A stretch of 11,154 nucleotides of DNA, taken from the NCBI GenBank assembly GCA_937902295.1, contig CALGUM010000052.1, positions 1 to 11,154 on the forward strand. The letters run 5' to 3'. The first letter of the stretch is position 1, and each line of letters opens with the position of its first letter. Below, one piece after another: positions 1-6,875 of this stretch. The notes under the pieces are model-generated. The model did no database searches. It was not told the DNA's origin and saw only the letters and a list, made by a program, of their open reading frames with translations. This DNA is from an uncultured Candidatus Saccharibacteria bacterium (lineage in GTDB: Bacteria; Patescibacteriota; Saccharimonadia; Saccharimonadales; Saccharimonadaceae). A program made the position numbers and the translations under genes.

Positions 1-655
1 TAGGCAAGATATCAGGCGTCAGCAGGTATCCCCCGACCGAGGCAAGTGTGCTCGGTGTATGCTCTTCACCGGGCTTTTCGATCAACTCTGTAATTTGATA
101 TGCCCCACCTGCAGCTTCGCTCTTAATAGCCGCCATACCATACTTATCGGCATCTTTCTTGTCTACTTCAATCAGAGAAATGACTGATTTTCCAGTTGCT
201 TGGTGCGCATCAAGTAATTGCCGTGCACGAGAGACTTTGCTACGGAAAAAATCATCTGCAAAAAACACAAAGAATGGCTCATCATCCCCGATAAGGTGCT
301 GCGCATTAAGTACTGGGCGTGCATTACCCTTGGGGGTACCTTTTTGGCGCACATACACAAAATTTGCAAGTTCAGCCACTTCTTTGATCTGATCCGCTTT
401 GTCGTGCTTGCCTTTTTCTCGAAGCTCAGCCTCAAGTTCATCACTCCGATCAAAATGGTCTTCAATTGCACGCTTAGTGCTTCCTGTTACGATGATAACT
501 TCTGTTACGCCAGCAGACACCGCTTCTTCTACAATAAGCTGAATGACCGGACGATCAATGATTGGTAACATCTCTTTTGGCATAGCTTTTGTCTGGGGCA
601 AAAATCTTGTGCCGAGCCCTGCTGCGCAGATAATAGCTTTTGTAGGTTTTTTCAA
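1..655 (-). CDS. galU: UTP--glucose-1-phosphate uridylyltransferase (GalU), 5' part, runs off the window
   Basis: This gene encodes the enzyme making UDP-glucose from UTP and glucose-1-phosphate, a cytoplasmic step feeding cell-surface glycan synthesis. About 218 codons are visible; family members are usually around 280-300 residues, so the C-terminal quarter or so lies outside the window. The nucleotidyltransferase signature is at residues 13-31: G-x-GTRFLP followed by TKAMPKEMLP. An ADD acidic motif sits at about 133-135, and a later IEKP motif matches the sugar-binding VEKP of the family. The start is TTG (653-655): the next in-frame ATG (M25) would delete the nucleotide-binding loop, and a strong GGAGGA lies 5 nt upstream. 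The gene follows gatB after a 98-nt gap holding its own promoter. Assignment to GalU rather than another glucose-1-phosphate nucleotidyltransferase (such as RfbA) rests on the PKEMLP motif and is fairly safe. Confidence 0.93.
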   Translation of the reverse strand, partial: MKKPTKAIICAAGLGTRFLPQTKAMPKEMLPIIDRPVIQLIVEEAVSAGVTEVIIVTGSTKRAIEDHFDRSDELEAELREKGKHDKADQIKEVAELANFVYVRQKGTPKGNARPVLNAQHLIGDDEPFFVFFADDFFRSKVSRARQLLDAHQATGKSVISLIEVDKKDADKYGMAAIKSEAAGGAYQITELIEKPGEEHTPSTLASVGGYLLTPDILP

Positions 656-660
656 AGAAA

Positions 661-666
661 TCCTCC
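661..666 (-). promoter_or_regulatory. Shine-Dalgarno site of galU (supports TTG start)
   Basis: The minus strand reads GGAGGA followed by 5 nt and then TTG. This is a near-perfect anti-16S match at good spacing, and it is the main reason for choosing the TTG start codon at 655. Confidence 0.8.
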
Positions 667-697
667 GTCAAATACTGTTAGGTTTTGTCCTGCATCT

Positions 698-706
698 ATT
701 ATAGCA
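698..706 (-). promoter_or_regulatory. Extended -10 promoter of galU
   Basis: The minus strand reads TGCTATAAT, a consensus -10 hexamer (698-703) with the TGn extension. No convincing -35 hexamer lies 16-19 nt upstream (TCAGTA, GTCAGT and TGTCAG are the options). A transcript would start near 691 and leave a leader of roughly 35 nt containing the GGAGGA site. This lets galU be transcribed separately from the gatCAB operon upstream. The rest of the 656-753 gap holds only a weak interrupted inverted repeat after the gatB stop. Confidence 0.6.
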
Positions 707-753
707 ACCTTAGCACCTATTACTGACATCTCAGCGAACGAGTGCTAAATGAG

Positions 754-2214
754 TTAAAGTTTTTCGCGCACTAATTTTTGTGCTAACGAAGGGTTCGCTT
801 TACCTTTTGACTTTTTCATAATTTGACCTACCAAATAACCAATTGCTTTATCATTACCAGAACGGATATCTTCGATAGCTTTTGTGCTTGCAGGGTCTGC
901 TAGCACTTCATCGACAACCGCAGCTATCGCTCCTTCATCGCTTACCTGTAATAGATTTTTTTCAAGAGCAATTTCTTCTGCCGTCTTACCCTTGTACAAC
1001 TCATCAAACAAACTCAAAAATACATCTTTAGCACTCGTGGAACTGAGCTTATTATCTTCGACCATTTTCGAAAGCTCTGCAACCCTGTGTGAGTCGACAA
1101 GACCCGACTCGAGTGCCGCTGTATCAATATCCTCCGCCTGAACTGATGCGAACCAATTAAACGCCCGGCGCACAAGATTACCAGTCCCATGTTGTGCAAC
1201 AATAGCATCTAGAAGCCGTGCTACAGGCTGATGGTCCAAAATGGTTGCAATGACTGAACTATCTAGTTCAAGATCACCCCAACTCTGTCTATACTCACTC
1301 GGCAGTTTTGGAAAATCTGCTTGCATGAGAGTTATGTCGTCTGCAGTCAGGACGATCGGAGGAATATCAGGATCTGGCATATACCGATAGTCCTGTGCAT
1401 CTTCTTTGCTACGCTGGCTGGTAGTTACCTGCGTATCGTCGCTCCATCCACGCGTTTCTTGGAGCACCGGCTCACCGCGTTCGAGTAACGCAACTTGTCG
1501 CTTAAACTCATACTCAGCGGCACGCTCAATACTACGAAACGAATTAAGGTTTTTTACCTCTGCACGCGTTCCTAGTGTTGCTGCGCCTTTTAGTGCAACG
1601 GAAATGTTGACGTCAAATCGCATGTTTCCGTGGTACAAATCTCCACGCGTGACTCCGGCATACGTCATGAGGCGATATAACTCAGTAGCGTATGCGCGTG
1701 CTGCTGCTGCAGAATGAATATCGGGTTCGGAAACAATTTCGATAAGTGGGGTTCCTGCTCGATTTAGATCAACGAGGCTATAGCCATCAAAATGCGTGAG
1801 CTTACCAGCGTCTTCTTCCATGTGAGCATGATGGATACGCACCTCGACAGTTGTGCCATCATCGAGAGGTACGGCCACAAGTCCGGCGCCGATAATTGGT
1901 TCGTACATCTGTGTTGTTTGATAGCCTTTAGGAAGATCGGGGTAAAAGTAGTGCTTACGATCGAAGTGACTATGCATCGCAATTTCACTGCCAAGGGCAC
2001 GTCCAGCACGAACCGCAAGTCGGACTGCCTCCCAGTTAAGTACGGGCAGCATACCCGGCAAACCGTAATCAACCGGAGTGATATTGCTGTTTGGTGTCAC
2101 CTCACGAGCATCATTGTTGGCAGTACTGAATAGTTTTGTGCGCGTTGCAAGCTGGACATGACACTCAATACCAATAGTCATGTCATATTTCTGTAGTTGT
2201 TCTTGTGTAGCCAT
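754..2214 (-). CDS. gatB: Aspartyl/glutamyl-tRNA amidotransferase subunit B
   Basis: GatB is the kinase/transamidase subunit of GatCAB. It activates the mischarged Glu-tRNA(Gln) or Asp-tRNA(Asn) with ATP and receives ammonia channelled from GatA. The protein has 486 residues, the normal length. The family start motif is seen as GIECHVQL (15-22; the usual Val before His is Cys here). It is followed by YGLPGMLPVLN (50-60), the FDRKHYFYPDLPKGYQ block (84-99), HMEEDAGK (131-138) and DLNRAGTPLIEIVSEPD (149-165). These cover the region of the metal- and ATP-binding acidic residues. The C-terminal third is the GatB/YqeY-type helical tRNA-binding tail ending in a Lys-rich segment. The ATG start is 2 nt after the stop of the upstream membrane-protein gene, with AGGGG about 9 nt before it, so translation is probably coupled. 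It is the last gene of the gatC-gatA-X-gatB operon. Confidence 0.97.
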   Translation of the reverse strand: MATQEQLQKYDMTIGIECHVQLATRTKLFSTANNDAREVTPNSNITPVDYGLPGMLPVLNWEAVRLAVRAGRALGSEIAMHSHFDRKHYFYPDLPKGYQTTQMYEPIIGAGLVAVPLDDGTTVEVRIHHAHMEEDAGKLTHFDGYSLVDLNRAGTPLIEIVSEPDIHSAAAARAYATELYRLMTYAGVTRGDLYHGNMRFDVNISVALKGAATLGTRAEVKNLNSFRSIERAAEYEFKRQVALLERGEPVLQETRGWSDDTQVTTSQRSKEDAQDYRYMPDPDIPPIVLTADDITLMQADFPKLPSEYRQSWGDLELDSSVIATILDHQPVARLLDAIVAQHGTGNLVRRAFNWFASVQAEDIDTAALESGLVDSHRVAELSKMVEDNKLSSTSAKDVFLSLFDELYKGKTAEEIALEKNLLQVSDEGAIAAVVDEVLADPASTKAIEDIRSGNDKAIGYLVGQIMKKSKGKANPSLAQKLVREKL

Positions 2215-2216
2215 AA

Positions 2217-2636
2217 TTATATTGCCCCTAAATCCTTAAGTGCTTGCTTAAAACTTGCTAGTGCGCGTCGTGCTGCATCAAATGACACCTGCACGTCTGG
2301 CTCATGTGCAATCTGATTTCTCAGTTTGTGCGCAGACCATACGGCATTTTTGTTACTTAACTTCTGTGTGGCAGACTTTAAACGCTCACCCATGGTAGAG
2401 CCTTTATATCCTGCTTCTTTCATGGCGTGATCGAGCAGTTTGTCTGCACTTAGTACAGATAGTTGATACGAAGCCGCTTGATCTCGCTGCAATGAACGTT
2501 CAATTGCAAGCCATTTGCTTCTATACCGATCTTGGTTTAGTTGCTTTCCGCCTCGCGCAACCATCAATACCAGCACAAGGCCAGCTACTATTAATATAGC
2601 GGCAAAAAATGCGAGCAGAGTAATATTACTATTCAT
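2217..2636 (-). CDS. Membrane-anchored helical protein with HEPN-like RNxxAH motif, inside the gat operon
   Basis: Function unknown. The 139-residue protein has one N-terminal membrane helix (about residues 5-27, followed by ARGGK, so N-terminus out and C-terminus in is plausible). A soluble all-helical domain of about 105 residues follows. The segment RNQIAH (106-111) matches the R-x4-H signature of HEPN domains, many of which are RNases or tRNA-acting toxins. It lies in a predicted helix after a preceding helical hairpin (about 42-95), as in the HEPN/DUF4145 fold. Start choice: the frame is open further upstream to 2681, but that would overlap gatA by 50 nt. The ATG at 2634-2636 has GAGGG just upstream and begins directly with the membrane helix. 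It overlaps the gatA stop by 8 nt and ends 2 nt before gatB, so it is co-translated with both. I believe similar proteins recur in Patescibacteria, but that is recollection. HEPN assignment is moderate, and nuclease activity is unproven. Confidence 0.85.
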   Translation of the reverse strand: MNSNITLLAFFAAILIVAGLVLVLMVARGGKQLNQDRYRSKWLAIERSLQRDQAASYQLSVLSADKLLDHAMKEAGYKGSTMGERLKSATQKLSNKNAVWSAHKLRNQIAHEPDVQVSFDAARRALASFKQALKDLGAI

Positions 2637-4014
2637 TTTTACCCTCAATTTCCCGTGCAATTGCAAGAATTTTTGCATCACTTTTACGTGCGCCTATAAT
2701 CTGCAGCCCCACCGGTAGACCTGAGTCAGTTGCTCCGACAGGAACACTCAATGCAGGCAACCCTGCAAGACTCGCAGGAACAGTCATCACGTCGCGCAAA
2801 TATACCTCGAGCGGATCATCGACCGATTCACCGATGGTAAACGCGGGGCTAGGAGATACCGGGCCTAGAAGTGCATCGTATTCGGCGAAAAGAGTTGTAA
2901 ATTCATTGATAAGTAACGTGCGCGCTTTTTGAGCTTTCTGATAGTATGCGTCAAAAAAACCACTCGACAATACATAATTACCGATAATAATACGCCGTTT
3001 ATTTTCTTGCACAAATCCAGCGTGTCGACTAAGCTCGTAGACATCCGTTAAACTCCCATCTTTACCCTTTTGAGTGCCATACCGTACGCCATCATATCGA
3101 GCCAGGTTACTACTAATCTCTGCGGGGATTACTGTATAATAAATCGCTATTGCATACTTTAGCAGTGGCAAGCTGACTTCCTCAACATCATAACCAAGCG
3201 TTTTATACTGCTCTACTGCAGCCTCAATCCGAGCCCGAACCTGCTCGTCTACACCCTCGCCCATAAATTCTTTAATCACGCCAAGTTTTTTACCATTGTT
3301 CTGTTCGTCTAACGAAAAGAAATCTGGCAATGTTGTCATGTCTCTCGCATCTTGCCCTGAAAGGAATGTCATGAGCAACTCCGCATCACCAACCGTAGAA
3401 GACAACACGCCTATCGTATCGGTACCGCTAGCCATTGCCACTACCCCGTATCGGCTCACTGCGCCGTAGGTAGGCTTGAGCCCAACAACACCGTTAAAAC
3501 TTGCTGGCTGGCGAATTGAACCACCGGTATCTGTACCGAGTGCAAAAGGTACGATATCCAACGCAACAGCCACAGCTGACCCTCCACTAGATCCACCTGC
3601 GACCCGTGTTTCATCAACTGCGTTTTTCGTGACACCAAATGCAGAATTTTCTGTACTGCCGCCATGAGCAAACGCATCGAGATTGACTTTTCCAATACAA
3701 ATTGCACCTTGTGCTTCGAGCTTTTTGACTGCCGTAGCCTGCAACGGCGAGACAAAGTCCTCTAAGAAATTACTCGCGGCTGTAGTAGGCACCTCGTGGG
3801 TTAAAAAATTATCTTTTACAGCAAATGGGACTCCAGCAAGTGGGCCTATAATATCACCTCTATCCACCTGCCGTGCACGCTCGAGAGCTGAGTGCTCCAT
3901 TATATTCAAGAATGTATTATGAGTATCTGCATGTGCTTTTTGAAGCGCCGAAGCTACCACCGCTTCAGCTGAACTCTCTGCAATTTGAGATTGCACTGCT
4001 TGAATTGATGTCAT
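2629..4014 (-). CDS. gatA: Aspartyl/glutamyl-tRNA amidotransferase subunit A
   Basis: GatA is the glutaminase of GatCAB. It hydrolyses glutamine and sends ammonia to GatB for amidation of Glu-tRNA(Gln) and/or Asp-tRNA(Asn). The 461-residue protein belongs to the amidase-signature family. The Ser-cisSer-Lys triad is complete: K67 in FAVKDN, S142 in the GGSSGGSA loop, and the nucleophile S166 in TDTGGSIRQPA. The spacings (75 and 24 residues) are the same as in characterised GatA proteins. The C-terminal end carries the conserved GLPVGLQIIG motif. Translation starts 1 nt after the gatC stop, with a modest AAAGG 9 nt upstream, so coupling to gatC is likely. The 3' end overlaps the next gene by 8 nt. 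The length and motifs show no damage. Confidence 0.97.
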   Translation of the reverse strand: MTSIQAVQSQIAESSAEAVVASALQKAHADTHNTFLNIMEHSALERARQVDRGDIIGPLAGVPFAVKDNFLTHEVPTTAASNFLEDFVSPLQATAVKKLEAQGAICIGKVNLDAFAHGGSTENSAFGVTKNAVDETRVAGGSSGGSAVAVALDIVPFALGTDTGGSIRQPASFNGVVGLKPTYGAVSRYGVVAMASGTDTIGVLSSTVGDAELLMTFLSGQDARDMTTLPDFFSLDEQNNGKKLGVIKEFMGEGVDEQVRARIEAAVEQYKTLGYDVEEVSLPLLKYAIAIYYTVIPAEISSNLARYDGVRYGTQKGKDGSLTDVYELSRHAGFVQENKRRIIIGNYVLSSGFFDAYYQKAQKARTLLINEFTTLFAEYDALLGPVSPSPAFTIGESVDDPLEVYLRDVMTVPASLAGLPALSVPVGATDSGLPVGLQIIGARKSDAKILAIAREIEGKNE

Positions 4015-4015
4015 A

Positions 4016-4306
4016 TTATAATACCTTTGGAACTTTTACTTGGTTTGCTACAACTCCACCTTCCGACAGGCTTGTAAGCCGTTCTGGATTCACGTCTTGC
4101 ACCACCTCGTCGTCTCTCGACACATTCATGAGATCCATTCCATAATACGTAGGTTCAACCCCATCTGTATCAAGTTCGCTTAGCTGTCCGAAGTACGTGA
4201 TAATACGCTCAATATCATGTGTGAGTGTAGCAGCCTCATCATCATCGAGGTGCAATGCACTTAGTCGTGCGAGTGAACGCACATCTTCAATAGAAATATT
4301 CGTCAT
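4016..4306 (-). CDS. gatC: Aspartyl/glutamyl-tRNA amidotransferase subunit C
   Basis: GatC is the small clamp subunit that wraps around GatA and stabilises the GatA-GatB complex. It has 96 residues, the normal size. The N-terminus ISIEDVRSLARLSALHL is the typical two-helix GatC start, with the acidic DDDEAATL segment next. A central DGVEPTYY then matches the family's D-GVEPT motif, and the C-terminal tail ends in VVANQVKVPKVL (the F/VxVPKV-type ending that threads onto GatA). The frame is open upstream to 4522, but that part overlaps the preceding gene and reads as a His-rich shadow. The ATG at 4304-4306 fits the family N-terminus exactly. No Shine-Dalgarno sequence precedes it, and a -10-like TACAAT sits 7 nt before the ATG, suggesting a leaderless mRNA. 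It is the first gene of the operon. Confidence 0.95.
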   Translation of the reverse strand: MTNISIEDVRSLARLSALHLDDDEAATLTHDIERIITYFGQLSELDTDGVEPTYYGMDLMNVSRDDEVVQDVNPERLTSLSEGGVVANQVKVPKVL

Positions 4307-4313
4307 AGTACCA

Positions 4314-4342
4314 ATTGTAGCGCACTCTTGCGCACGATGAAA
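4314..4342 (-). promoter_or_regulatory. Putative leaderless promoter of the gatC-gatA-X-gatB operon
   Basis: The 43-nt gap upstream of gatC contains TACAAT (4314-4319) on the minus strand, with a weak TTTCAT (4337-4342) 17 nt further upstream as the only -35 candidate. From the usual -10 to start-site distance, transcription would begin at 4306-4308, on or within 2 nt of the A of the gatC ATG. There is no Shine-Dalgarno sequence in the gap. The spacer contains a tandem GTGCGC...GTGCGC repeat 10 nt apart, which could be an operator or chance. Confidence 0.5.
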
Positions 4343-4349
4343 CAGTGAA

Positions 4350-6836
4350 TTATGGTCTAGGTGATTGCGTCTCGTCGCCCCGTGCAGCTTGCACAGGAGG
4401 AGTTTGTGGCACTTGAGTGTATTGTGGCTGCTGTGGTACTGAGGGTGGTGTATTCTGCGTCTGCTGCCACTGAGGCTGTTGCCATGTTGCAGGCTGTGGT
4501 AGTGTGTCAGATTGTGGCGCAAGTGTTTGTGGCGTGTGGTTTTGCCACTGATTTGGGTCTATATACGCCTCGTGATTCATGTGTCCGAATTGAGTTTCTG
4601 GTTGTGGTTTACTGAGGATCTTAATAGTAATTTTTATGATTGCAAGCAAGATTAGTACTATGCCGAACACTACAATGAGCGTTTGCAAGATGCGCACTGC
4701 TGCATTCACAGTAGAGGTGTCACTAGCAGTGCCATATTGTGACTCACTGTACTCTGCAAACTGAAGTGCAAGATAATTTTGTGGATACAATTGCGCGGCA
4801 TCTTTAAACAAAGCGGTGGCGCCTCTATAATTCCCTCGAGTTAACTCACTAAGACCGCGCATCCATACTTCTGATGAAGAACTTGTTGCAACTAATGTAA
4901 TATTTCGCTTACGAACAAGTTCCGATAGTCCCGCTGTGTCACGAATCACTGTATTTGCAAAACATTTCTGATCCGGACAGTTGAGGTTATTGTAGGTCGC
5001 CATACCTACAGCATTATGCGCACTATTTACAACAGGCGCACCTGCAAATCCAGCATGAGACGGGGTAGTGATTGCGCGGAGTCGTTGACCTTCACTTGCA
5101 CTGAATGTTTCGGACACCTGTGCTGTTCTATACATAGGTGTGGCACGGAACTGCGCAGATTCAAGAGAACCAAACGCATACATTGGTCGACCGACAATAT
5201 GCACCGCCGTACCCTCTGCAAGACCCTCGCCACTTCGTGCGAGTGATATTACTGGATAGTTTGCTTGTGTACCGACTTTCAGTAATGCAACATCCCCTGC
5301 GGCGGACTCTCCTTGGTATATCTGGTCTTGAGTAAGCGACGCTGAATACGTTGATGCCTCATATTGCGCTTCGATCACATTGTCCGTATATGTAAAAGAA
5401 TTAGACCCATCACCACTTTGTGTGACAACTATCGGCTTGTCACCTAGCTGCACTGCATACTGATACGCTTCTTTTGTAATAGAAATATTTTCTGGTTCAA
5501 TACGAGTGCTGATTGCGTTTACTTTTGCGATTATATCTTGATCACGCTCTTCGACGCCAGCAATTAACGCCTCAGCATCAGTCTGCATAAGTACACGTGC
5601 TTCTACGAGGTAATTTAACACCCGCTCGAGACGCTGTGTCGCCTGTGTCGTCGTAGGAGCGTTTGTGATATATGCAGCAACCGCATCTTGTGGTTTCACG
5701 CGAGTCGCGCTTGCTGCAGTCGCAACCAAACCATCACGTGAGATAAAGAAGCCGGTACCAGCTTTGTCGACACACGCACCCGTCAATGTTGGTCCGTCGC
5801 TTCCACTTGGTAATGTGAGACGTATATCGGCACAATATATTGTACCTACTCGAACAGTCGCGGGTGCGGCAGTCGCAAGCGCACGGAAGTCGGCGCTGTT
5901 GGTCAAATACGGAGGGACTTCCGCTGCAACTTTCTCTTCGCTACTATTCTCTGCTTCTAACTCGGACGATTCTACAGTCTCATCACTTGACGCATCGACT
6001 AATGTTTCGTCAGTCGAAGCACTGTCATTTGTATCTAGTACAGCGTTGTCTATCGCAGTATAGCTGGCATTTGCCAGTACTGCCTCAAGCTGAGGAGTTG
6101 CTGCAAAATTCGCAGCTCGGATATTATTAATACATGCAACGTATGGTCGATCATGCTGCACGGTCATATAACAATCTTCGCGACGCTCAGTGGTAACACC
6201 ATACCGCTCATCAGTGCTGGTGAATACAACTTTTCGATAGGTGATATCACCAATTTCATGCACTTCGACATCGGATGATTTCACCATCGTGTCTACTTCG
6301 CGCACTTCAATCGTCTCTCTCACGAGCATATCAAGCTTCGACAGCTCATCGTACCCTTCCTTCTTTGCAAGTACTTGCCAGTAATTTTGATTGATACTTG
6401 ATGTCATTCGCAGCTCCGGTGACGCAAGTGTAACATCACTACGATTGGCTTCGCTTGTAGCGACAGGCCGCACACGGACTACTGTGTACGCGCGAGATTC
6501 TTCTAAATCGGTACTCGAATATGTGACTTCATCAGCAAATCCATACGCCTCTAATTCTCGTGCGTCATATGCAACCGAAACACCAAGCTGCGATTCTATA
6601 TTTCTCATCATTGGTGCGGAAGATCCAGGCTCGAGTGTAGCGGCTACACCACGTTGTGTCTTACCCGTATCAGAAGACGTGTAGCCCATAAAGTAAATTA
6701 CAGCCCACGCTACGCCACAGAGGATAAGTAAGGTTGCCACTACACCTATAATCCATGCAAGAACTGTACCTATACTACGTTTTTTCTTAATAGGAGCAGG
6801 TTGCATTGGCGTGATTTGAGGTGATTGAGGTTGCAT
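4350..6836 (-). CDS. Two-pass membrane protein with a trypsin/HtrA-like pseudoprotease ectodomain
   Basis: This 828-residue protein has no family name I can assign. Order: a short P/Q-rich cytoplasmic N-tail ending in KKKR; a membrane helix (about 23-49); an ectodomain; a second membrane helix (about 713-738); and an 85-residue Q/P-rich cytoplasmic tail. The ectodomain has an N-terminal module (about 80-265, with C222 and C235), an acidic Ser/Glu linker (266-306) and a chymotrypsin-fold region. In the last, GTGFFISRDG (360-369) and GDVALLKV (514-521) match HtrA-type proteases. However, the TAAH motif reads TAAS (His to S376) and GxSGGP reads GFAGAP (Ser to A598). Only D515 of the triad remains, so it should be inactive. 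About 110 extra, mostly helical residues sit between S376 and D515. A TPR-like helix pair (about 655-690) precedes the second membrane helix. The ATG lies 10 nt after an extended -10 and has no Shine-Dalgarno site. Topology and inactivity are inferences. Confidence 0.88.
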   Translation of the reverse strand: MQPQSPQITPMQPAPIKKKRSIGTVLAWIIGVVATLLILCGVAWAVIYFMGYTSSDTGKTQRGVAATLEPGSSAPMMRNIESQLGVSVAYDARELEAYGFADEVTYSSTDLEESRAYTVVRVRPVATSEANRSDVTLASPELRMTSSINQNYWQVLAKKEGYDELSKLDMLVRETIEVREVDTMVKSSDVEVHEIGDITYRKVVFTSTDERYGVTTERREDCYMTVQHDRPYVACINNIRAANFAATPQLEAVLANASYTAIDNAVLDTNDSASTDETLVDASSDETVESSELEAENSSEEKVAAEVPPYLTNSADFRALATAAPATVRVGTIYCADIRLTLPSGSDGPTLTGACVDKAGTGFFISRDGLVATAASATRVKPQDAVAAYITNAPTTTQATQRLERVLNYLVEARVLMQTDAEALIAGVEERDQDIIAKVNAISTRIEPENISITKEAYQYAVQLGDKPIVVTQSGDGSNSFTYTDNVIEAQYEASTYSASLTQDQIYQGESAAGDVALLKVGTQANYPVISLARSGEGLAEGTAVHIVGRPMYAFGSLESAQFRATPMYRTAQVSETFSASEGQRLRAITTPSHAGFAGAPVVNSAHNAVGMATYNNLNCPDQKCFANTVIRDTAGLSELVRKRNITLVATSSSSEVWMRGLSELTRGNYRGATALFKDAAQLYPQNYLALQFAEYSESQYGTASDTSTVNAAVRILQTLIVVFGIVLILLAIIKITIKILSKPQPETQFGHMNHEAYIDPNQWQNHTPQTLAPQSDTLPQPATWQQPQWQQTQNTPPSVPQQPQYTQVPQTPPVQAARGDETQSPRP

Positions 6837-6846
6837 AACTAGCTTC

Positions 6847-6875
6847 AGTGTAGCACAAAACGCTATCGCTTTGAA
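6847..6875 (-). promoter_or_regulatory. Promoter of the pseudoprotease gene, nearly leaderless
   Basis: The minus strand shows TGCTACACT (6847-6855), an extended -10, and TTCAAA (6870-6875) 17 nt upstream as a -35 (4 of 6 to TTGACA). The -35 lies inside the last codons of uvrB. Transcription would start near 6840, only about 4 nt before the ATG at 6834-6836, and no Shine-Dalgarno sequence precedes that ATG. The 26-nt gap between the two genes holds nothing else. Confidence 0.6.

Noticed and set aside
717..753. Possible terminator after the gatB stop (CTC/AGC pairing with GCT/GAG around ACTCGTTC).
   Set aside because: The stem is interrupted by a 4-nt bulge, is only 6 bp in total and has no T-run after it.
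2216..2221. TATAAT just before the gatB ATG.
   Set aside because: It is only 1 nt from the ATG, so transcription would start within the coding region. An AGGGG site and the 2-nt gene spacing explain the start.
2637..2681. Upstream extension of the HEPN-like membrane protein.
   Set aside because: It would overlap gatA by about 50 nt and add a basic segment before the membrane helix. The inner ATG has a GAGGG site and a normal 8-nt overlap.
4015..4020. TATAAT immediately before the gatA ATG.
   Set aside because: A start site set by it would fall inside gatA. The A/T-rich translation start region explains it.
4307..4522. Upstream extension of the gatC frame.
   Set aside because: It overlaps the tail of the preceding gene by about 170 nt, reads as a His/Ser-rich shadow of that Q/P-rich tail, and lies outside the normal GatC length.
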